A stretch of 10,147 nucleotides of DNA, taken from Thermaceae bacterium (GTDB taxonomy: Bacteria > Deinococcota > Deinococci > Deinococcales > Marinithermaceae). The number at the start of each line of letters is the position of its first letter. Position 1 is the stretch's first letter. The translations under genes were made by a program, and so were the position numbers. The stretch spans positions 1 to 10,147 of the forward strand of contig JALSJG010000212.1 of NCBI GenBank assembly GCA_026989475.1, read 5' to 3'. Shown one piece after another: positions 1 through 4,844 of this stretch. A model generated the notes under the pieces. That model did no database searches. It was not told where the DNA came from and saw only the letters and a list, made by a program, of their open reading frames with translations.

Positions 1-153
1 GGGAACCTGGGGCAAGTGATCGGGGCCGGTGCCTTCGGTGTGCTTGCGCCGGCAACCGGCCCCCGGGTGCTTTTGCTGCTTTCCGCCTTGCTCGCGCTCT
101 TGGCCCTGGCGCCGCTCAGGGGGGCGGGAGGGGCACCCCGCCGCCAGGGTTAG
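1..153 (+). CDS. C-terminal end of a probable MFS-type membrane transporter (5' partial)
   Basis: Only the last 50 codons are in the window; the frame is open from base 1 and ends in TAG at 151-153. The peptide begins GNLGQVIGAGAFGVLAP and continues into a long leucine/alanine run (VLLLLSALLALLALAPL), then a short basic, glycine-rich tail (APRRQG). A Gly-rich helix with N-x-GQ followed by a final hydrophobic helix and a short cytoplasmic tail is typical of the last two transmembrane segments of major facilitator superfamily permeases. Codon third positions are nearly all G or C, matching the real genes nearby. Substrate cannot be inferred. Its stop codon interlocks with that of the convergent sufD, leaving no room for a terminator. 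Another polytopic membrane protein family remains possible. Confidence 0.55.
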   Translation, partial: GNLGQVIGAGAFGVLAPATGPRVLLLLSALLALLALAPLRGAGGAPRRQG

Positions 154-1466
154 ATCCGTACCTTCTCCTCGATCACCCGGGCCACGTGACGGGCAAGGTT
201 CTTGAGCTCGATGCGCCCGAGCACGTCCTCCAGGAACGCCGCCACCAGGAGGTTCTCGGCGCTCGGGCGGGGGATGCCGCGGGTCTCGAGGTAGAAGATC
301 TGCTCCTCGTCGATCGGCGCGATCGAGGAGCCGTGGGAGCAGCGCACGTCGTTGGCGGCGATCTCAAGCTGGGGCACGCTCTCGACCCGGGCCTTCCGGG
401 AGAGCAGGAGGTTGCGGTTGGTCTGGTAGGCGTCCGTCTTCTGGGCGGCGGGCTCGAGCTTGATCAGCCCCTGATAGACGATCGTCGCCTCGTCCTTGGC
501 CACCCCCTTGTAGTAGACGTCGCTTCGCGCGTGGGGGGCGACGTGGTGCTGGAGGGTGTAGTGGTCGTGGTGCTGCTCGCCGGCGCCGAAGTAGACCCCG
601 AGCATCTCCGAGTCCGCCCCGGGGCCGAGGAGCTCCGAGCCCACTTCGCTCCGGGCGAAGCGGGCCCCCAGGTTGACCGCGAGATCCTTGAGCGCCGCGT
701 CCTTCTCGAGGAGCGCCCGCTGGCGGTAGAGGTGGTGGCTTGTTTCGTTCTTGGTCTGGACGTTGGCGTGCACGAGCCGCGCGCCCGGGCGGAGAATGAG
801 CTCGGTCATCCCGACGTGTACCGCCTGGCCCCCGGACTCCGAGAGGTGCTCCTCGGCGTAGGCGAGCCGGGCGTGGTCGTCGAGCAGGATCAGGGTGCGG
901 GAGATCTCGAGCTCCTCCGCCTCGCTCACGAAGAAGGCGGCAAGGGGCTTCTCCACCTCCACATCCGCGGGGACGTAGACGAAGGCGCCGTAGGTCCAAA
1001 GCGCCGCCGCCAGCGCCGGGATCTTGTCGTTGGCGTCGCCCTTTTCCCGGGCGGGGATGGCCTTATAGAGGTTTGCCTCGACGAGCTCGGGGTGGGTCTT
1101 GAGCGCCCGGTGCAGGCTGGTGAAGACGACCCCCTTCTCTGCGAGCTCAGGCGCGAGCTCGGCGTAGACCAGGTCCGGGCCGAGGAAGACCAAAAACCCG
1201 GCGAGCTCTGCGTCCTCGAGGCGCTTTCTCACCACCGCGGGCAGCGCGTCCCGGCTAAGCGTGCGGTCCTTGGGAAGCGCGAGGGGCAGGTCGAAGGGAA
1301 CGTTCTTGAGCCGCCCGGCGGCGTAGCGCCAGGGCTCGGTCTTGCGGCTGGGCCAGGGCACCGCCTCGAAGACCGCCGCCGCCCCTTTCCGCGCCTCCTT
1401 CAGCCACGCGGGCTCGCCCAGCCGTTCGGCGAGCTTCTCGGGGTTCGTGGGCAGGACCTCGATCAT
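150..1466 (-). CDS. sufD: SufD, Fe-S cluster assembly scaffold subunit
   Basis: 438-residue SufD/SufB-family protein, close to the usual 420-440. SufD partners with SufB and the ATPase SufC in the cytoplasmic SufBC2D complex that builds nascent Fe-S clusters. The sequence shows an N-terminal helical region (EPAWLKEAR, then KTEPWRY), a central beta-helix core (about residues 120-370) and the conserved C-terminal segment with Cys376-Ser-His378, matching the Cys358/His360 pair of E. coli SufD, followed by EEQIFYLETRGI. The open frame runs further upstream, but the ATG at 1466 is chosen because it overlaps the sufB stop as ATGA (4 bases), indicating translational coupling, and because residues upstream are Arg-rich frame noise. 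The TAA stop interlocks with the stop of the convergent gene. Last gene of sufCBD. Confidence 0.95.
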   Translation of the reverse strand: MIEVLPTNPEKLAERLGEPAWLKEARKGAAAVFEAVPWPSRKTEPWRYAAGRLKNVPFDLPLALPKDRTLSRDALPAVVRKRLEDAELAGFLVFLGPDLVYAELAPELAEKGVVFTSLHRALKTHPELVEANLYKAIPAREKGDANDKIPALAAALWTYGAFVYVPADVEVEKPLAAFFVSEAEELEISRTLILLDDHARLAYAEEHLSESGGQAVHVGMTELILRPGARLVHANVQTKNETSHHLYRQRALLEKDAALKDLAVNLGARFARSEVGSELLGPGADSEMLGVYFGAGEQHHDHYTLQHHVAPHARSDVYYKGVAKDEATIVYQGLIKLEPAAQKTDAYQTNRNLLLSRKARVESVPQLEIAANDVRCSHGSSIAPIDEEQIFYLETRGIPRPSAENLLVAAFLEDVLGRIELKNLARHVARVIEEKVRI

Positions 1467-2875
1467 CCGACCGAACCCTCCATCTCGAGCTCGATCAACC
1501 GGTTCAGCTCCACCGCGAACTCCAGGGGCAGTTCCTTGGTCACCGGCTCCAAGAATCCGCGGACGATCAGCGCCGCCGCCTCGTCCTCGGGAAGCCCGCG
1601 GGTCTCGAGGTAGAAGATCTGGTCGTCGGCGAGCCGGCTCACCGTGGCCTCGTGGCCGATCTGGGCGGTCTCGTTCTCGATCTCCATGTAGGGGTAGGTG
1701 TCGGTCTTGGACTCGGGGTCGATGAGGAGCGCGTCGCACTCGACGTTGGCCTTGGCCCGGTCGGCCCTCGGGCTCACCTTGACCAGCCCGCGGTAGCTCG
1801 CCCGGCCCTCGCCCTTGCTGATCGACTTGGAGACGATCCGGCCCGAGGTGTCCTCGGCCTGGTGGATGAGCTTCGCGCCGGTGTCGAGATGCTGGCCGGT
1901 CTTGGCGAAGGCGATCGAGAGCACCTCGCTACGGGCGCCGCGGCCTTTGAGGATCGAGGAGGGGTACTTCATCGTCACCTTGGAGCCGAGGTTGCCGTCC
2001 AGCCACATGTGGTAGCCGCCCTCCTCGACGATCGCCCGCTGGGTGACCAGGTTGTACATGTTGATCGGCCAGTTCTGGATCGTGGTGTAGCGGGAGTGGG
2101 CGTTTTTGTGGACGTAGATCTCGATCACCCCGGTGTGGAGCGCGTCGGTGGTGTAAAGCGGCGCGGTGCAACCCTCGATGTAGTGCACCCTGGCGCCCTC
2201 GTCCACGATGATCAGGGTGCGCTCGAACTGGCCGAACCCGGCGGTGTTCACCCGGAAGTAGGCCTGAAGCGGCACCTCGACCTCGACCCCGGGGGGCACG
2301 TAGACGAAGGAGCCGCCGGACCAGACCGCCGAGTTCAGGGCGGCGAACTTGTTGTCGGTGGGGGGGACGATCTTCGCGAAGTACCGCTTGAAGAGCTCCT
2401 CGTACTCCTTGAGCCCCTCCTCGATGGAGACGAAGATCACCCCCTGGCGCTCGAGCTCCTCTTTAACCTTGTGGTAGACCACCTCGGAGTCGTACTGGGC
2501 GCCGACCCCGGCCAGCACCTTGCGCTCGGCCTCGGGGATCCCGAGCCGCTCGTAGGTCTTCTTGATCTCCTCCGGGACCTCGTCCCAGCTCTCCGCCGGG
2601 CCCTTGGCCGGGGGTTTGACGTAGTAGTAGAAGTCGTCGAACTTCTTTTCCAGCTCCGAGAGGTCCGGCCCCCACTTGGGCATGGGCATCTTGAGGAAGA
2701 TCTCGAGCGCCTTGAGCCGGAAGTCGGTCATCCAGGCGGGTTCGCCCTTGGCCTCGGAGATCTTCTTCACCGTCTCGGGGGTGAGCCCTTTGAGGGCGAG
2801 CTCGGGCTCGATCTCGTCCCTAAACCCCCAGCGGTAGTCGTCGGCGATGTGCTTGAGATCCAGGTTCTCAGGCAC
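1463..2875 (-). CDS. sufB: SufB, Fe-S cluster assembly scaffold subunit
   Basis: 470-residue SufB, the cluster-building subunit of SufBC2D in the cytoplasm; it accepts persulfide sulfur and, with SufD, forms the cluster at the subunit interface. The start is GTG at 2875-2873, reading MPENLDLKHIADDYRWGF, which matches the expected N-terminal helix and overlaps the end of sufC by 8 bases. Key residues are present: Cys380 in ECDALLI aligns with essential Cys405 of E. coli SufB, and Glu409 in GHEATVS aligns with Glu434; the distance from this Cys to the C-terminus is the same as in E. coli. The EGCTAP motif and the C-terminal LPLEFAVELNRLIELEMEGSVG-type end are also typical. An N-terminal CxxCxxxC motif, found in some SufB proteins, is absent. 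The stop overlaps the sufD start (ATGA). Confidence 0.97.
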   Translation of the reverse strand: MPENLDLKHIADDYRWGFRDEIEPELALKGLTPETVKKISEAKGEPAWMTDFRLKALEIFLKMPMPKWGPDLSELEKKFDDFYYYVKPPAKGPAESWDEVPEEIKKTYERLGIPEAERKVLAGVGAQYDSEVVYHKVKEELERQGVIFVSIEEGLKEYEELFKRYFAKIVPPTDNKFAALNSAVWSGGSFVYVPPGVEVEVPLQAYFRVNTAGFGQFERTLIIVDEGARVHYIEGCTAPLYTTDALHTGVIEIYVHKNAHSRYTTIQNWPINMYNLVTQRAIVEEGGYHMWLDGNLGSKVTMKYPSSILKGRGARSEVLSIAFAKTGQHLDTGAKLIHQAEDTSGRIVSKSISKGEGRASYRGLVKVSPRADRAKANVECDALLIDPESKTDTYPYMEIENETAQIGHEATVSRLADDQIFYLETRGLPEDEAAALIVRGFLEPVTKELPLEFAVELNRLIELEMEGSVG

Positions 2876-3620
2876 CGGCCACCTCCTCCTTCAACCAGTC
2901 GTAGCCCCGTTTTTCGAGCTCGAGGGCGAGCTCGGGGCCGCCGGTTTTCACCACGCGCCCGTCCATCATCACGTGCACCACGTCGGGGACGATGTAGTTG
3001 AGGAGCCGCTGGTAGTGGGTGATGACGAGCGCGGCGAAATCCGGGCCCCGCATCGAGTTGACCCCGCGGGCCACCGTCTTGAGGGCGTCGATGTCGAGGC
3101 CGGAGTCGGTCTCGTCGAGGATCGCGTAGCGGGGTTTCAGGACCAGAAGCTGCAGGATCTCGTTCTTCTTCTTCTCCCCGCCGGAAAAGCCCTCGTTCAG
3201 GTAGCGGGAGAGGACCTCCTCGTCCCAGGCGAGGAGGTCGATCGCCTCCTTGAGCCGGGCGTAGAACTCGGTGATCGGGGGCTCCTTGCCGAGCCGCTCC
3301 TTGAGCGCGAGGCGCAGGAAGTTCGCCACCTGCACCCCGGGTACCTCGACCGGGTACTGGAAGGCGAGGAAGAGCCCTTTCCGGGCGCGCTCGTCGGGCT
3401 CGAGCTCGGTGATCTCCTCGCCGTCCAGGAGGATCCGCCCCTTTTCCACCTGGTAGTTGGGGTCGCCGGCGATCACCTTGCCGAGGGTGCTCTTGCCGGC
3501 GCCGTTCGGCCCCATGAGGGCGTGGACCTCGCCGAGCGGGACGGTGAGGTTCACGCCCCTGAGAATCTTCTTACCTTCGTGCGAGACCCAGAGGTCTTGG
3601 ATTTCGAGTCGGTTTGCCAT
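2868..3620 (-). CDS. sufC: SufC, Fe-S assembly ABC-type ATPase
   Basis: 250-residue ABC ATPase without membrane segments, the normal length for SufC. It drives conformational change of SufB-SufD during cluster assembly. Visible motifs: Walker A GPNGAGKS (37-44), Q-loop Gln88 (LAFQYP), the SufC-type signature FSGGEKKKNEILQ starting at residue 145, Walker B YAILDE (165-170) running into TDSGLDIDAL, and the switch histidine His202 (VITHYQRLL). The KKKNEILQ and DETDSGLDIDAL stretches separate SufC from transporter ATPases. The ATG at 3620 has a strong Shine-Dalgarno stretch (GAGGAGGG) a few bases upstream and lies about 12 bases below the predicted transcript start. The frame stays open far upstream through the PLP-enzyme gene, but that extension is Arg/Pro/Gly-rich noise. 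First gene of sufCBD. Confidence 0.97.
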   Translation of the reverse strand: MANRLEIQDLWVSHEGKKILRGVNLTVPLGEVHALMGPNGAGKSTLGKVIAGDPNYQVEKGRILLDGEEITELEPDERARKGLFLAFQYPVEVPGVQVANFLRLALKERLGKEPPITEFYARLKEAIDLLAWDEEVLSRYLNEGFSGGEKKKNEILQLLVLKPRYAILDETDSGLDIDALKTVARGVNSMRGPDFAALVITHYQRLLNYIVPDVVHVMMDGRVVKTGGPELALELEKRGYDWLKEEVAGA

Positions 3621-3638
3621 TCCACCCTCCTCAGGGGG

Positions 3639-3667
3639 AGTGTAGCGACAAATCCCCCGAATGTCTA
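3639..3667 (-). promoter_or_regulatory. Sigma-A-type promoter of sufCBD
   Basis: On the minus strand, a -35 hexamer TAGACA (3667-3662, 5/6 to TTGACA) is followed after exactly 17 bases by TACACT (3644-3639, 4/6 to TATAAT). The predicted start of transcription is near 3632, giving a leader of only about 12 bases that consists mostly of the ribosome-binding site of sufC. The -35 begins about 10 bases after the stop of the upstream PLP-enzyme gene, so sufCBD can be transcribed on its own although read-through is possible. A GGGGGA/TCCCCC inverted repeat (3634-3639 and 3653-3658, 13-base spacer) straddles the -10 and could be an operator. The promoter call rests on hexamer match and spacing only. 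Confidence 0.6.
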
Positions 3668-3676
3668 GTGGATAAG

Positions 3677-4774
3677 TCAGGATATCCGGGAGAGGGCGTC
3701 TCGGAGGTCGGCGAGCAAACGCTCGGCGGGCTCGAGCCCGAAGTGAAGCCGTACCATTCCCTTGGGAAAGCCGTAGGCCCGGGCGATCCGGGGCTGGGCG
3801 AAAAGCGGGAGCACCAGCGACTCGTGCCCGCCCCAGGAGACCCCGACCTTGAAGTACTGGAGCCCGTCGGCAAAGGCGCGGGCGGCGGCTTCGTCCGCGA
3901 GCTCGATGGAGACGAGGCTGGCGCCCTGCTTCAGGTACTGCTTCGAAAGCGGGTCGTCCTCGGCCCAGTAGACCCGTCTCACCGACGGGTGCCCTTTGAA
4001 GAGGGCGGCCGCTTGGGCGGCGGTCTCCCGGTGGCGGGCGAGTCTGAGCTCGAGGGTGCGAAGCCCCCGAACGAGCAGCCAGGCCTCGAAGGGGGCGAGT
4101 TTGGCGCCGAGGAGCATGTAGGGCTCCCGCAGGGCCCGTACCAGCTCCGCCCGCCCCGCCGCCACCCCCGCGACCACGTCGGAGTGGCCCGAGAAGTACT
4201 TGGTGGCGGAGTGAAGGACGAGGTCGGCACCGTGCCTCAAGGGCTTCGAGAGCACGCCGGCGGTGTAGGTGGCGTCGATCAGGACCAGGGCTCCCTCGGC
4301 GTGGGCGGCCTCGGCGATGGCGGCGAGGTCGGGGATCTCGAAGGTATAGGAGGAGGGCGATTCCAAGTAGACCAGCCGCGCGCCGGGAATCGTCTCCCGC
4401 ATCCGCTCGGTGTCCTTCGTTTCCACGAAGGTGGTTTCTATCCCGTAGCGCTTGAGCAGGCCGGTGAGCAGGGCGTGGGTGCCGGCGTAGACGGGCCGGT
4501 TGGCCACCATCCGGTCGCCGGGTTGCAAAAACGCCAAAAGCGCCGCCGCGATCGCGCCCATTCCGCTTGAGAAGGCGAGCGCGGCCTCGGCGCCCTCGAG
4601 CTCCGCCACCGCTTTTTCGAAAACGGCGACGGTCGGGTTCTTTCCCCGGGTGTAGTAGGGCGCCCCTTCGCGCACCGCGCGCTCGAAGGCCTCGACGGTA
4701 TCGAAGCCGAACAGCGAGGTTTGAAAGATCGCCGGGGCGGCTTCGCCCAGGAAGTTCGGCCCGGAATCCTCCAT
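3677..4774 (-). CDS. PLP-dependent trans-sulfuration enzyme, cystathionine beta-lyase (MetC)-like
   Basis: 365-residue fold-type I PLP enzyme of the Cys/Met metabolism family. Visible landmarks: phosphate-contact Tyr41/Arg43 in YYTRGKNPT, SSGMGA (69-74) in the cofactor loop, LESPSSYTFEIPDL (138-150), Asp167 for the pyridine nitrogen, Schiff-base Lys192 in HSATKYFSGHSDVVAG, SWGGHESL (313-320) and Arg342 in MVRLHFGLE for the substrate carboxylate. SWGG-x-ESL, IDxTxxAGVL and RLHxGLE recall E. coli MetC more than MetB, so C-S lyase activity on cystathionine or a related thioether is the best guess; substrate cannot be fixed. The usual Asn after the PLP-binding Asp is Ala168. The protein is about 30 residues shorter at the N-terminus than typical members, yet in-frame TAA and TGA just upstream rule out a longer start. 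It may be co-transcribed into sufCBD, linking sulfur amino acid and Fe-S metabolism. Confidence 0.9.
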   Translation of the reverse strand: MEDSGPNFLGEAAPAIFQTSLFGFDTVEAFERAVREGAPYYTRGKNPTVAVFEKAVAELEGAEAALAFSSGMGAIAAALLAFLQPGDRMVANRPVYAGTHALLTGLLKRYGIETTFVETKDTERMRETIPGARLVYLESPSSYTFEIPDLAAIAEAAHAEGALVLIDATYTAGVLSKPLRHGADLVLHSATKYFSGHSDVVAGVAAGRAELVRALREPYMLLGAKLAPFEAWLLVRGLRTLELRLARHRETAAQAAALFKGHPSVRRVYWAEDDPLSKQYLKQGASLVSIELADEAAARAFADGLQYFKVGVSWGGHESLVLPLFAQPRIARAYGFPKGMVRLHFGLEPAERLLADLRDALSRIS

Positions 4775-4780
4775 GGCTCA

Positions 4781-4801
4781 AGGTTACACGCTCGGTAACC
4801 T
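4781..4801. promoter_or_regulatory. Perfect inverted repeat overlapping a probable -10; candidate operator
   Basis: AGGTTAC (4781-4787) and GTAACCT (4795-4801) are perfect inverted 7-base arms around a 7-base spacer. A further direct GTAAC copy sits at 4802-4806. On the minus strand the left arm contains TAACCT (4786-4781), a TANNNT -10 hexamer ending 6 bases before the ATG of the PLP-enzyme gene, the spacing seen in leaderless transcripts; no good -35 is visible. A dimeric regulator bound here would block that promoter. The other side of the 70-base gap holds TAGGTT (4829-4834), a possible -10 for the divergent lipoprotein gene. The repeat is seen directly; operator function is inferred. Confidence 0.45.
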
Positions 4802-4816
4802 GTAACGCTTTGGCAA
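4784..4816 (-). other. Possible leader ORF with consensus ribosome-binding site
   Basis: On the minus strand, AAGGAGG (4829-4823) is followed after 6 bases by TTG (4816-4814), opening a 10-codon frame, MPKRYRLPSV, that ends in TAA at 4786-4784, nine bases before the ATG of the PLP-enzyme gene. The same frame is open back to an ATG at 4846-4844 (20 codons). This is the best Shine-Dalgarno match in the intergenic region and serves no recognised gene. The peptide has no run of Cys or Met codons of the attenuator kind. It would need a promoter upstream of 4829, which I could not identify, so chance is quite possible. Confidence 0.22.
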
Positions 4817-4844
4817 CGCCCGCCTCCTTAGGTTCGCAAGCACC

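Noticed and set aside
186..1613. 475-codon plus-strand open frame opposite sufD
   Set aside because: It is the antisense shadow of a clear SufD coding region; composition (Val/Gly/Leu/Glu-rich) mirrors the complement of GC-rich codons and no family motif is seen.
1467..1739. In-frame upstream extension of sufD
   Set aside because: It lies within sufB, is Arg-rich, and the ATGA overlap start gives a normal-length SufD.
1652..3001. 449-codon plus-strand open frame opposite sufB
   Set aside because: Antisense shadow of sufB with repetitive Val-Gly-Leu-Asp content and no recognisable domain.
3614..4570. 318-codon plus-strand open frame opposite the MetC-like gene
   Set aside because: Shadow of a gene with complete PLP-enzyme motifs on the other strand.
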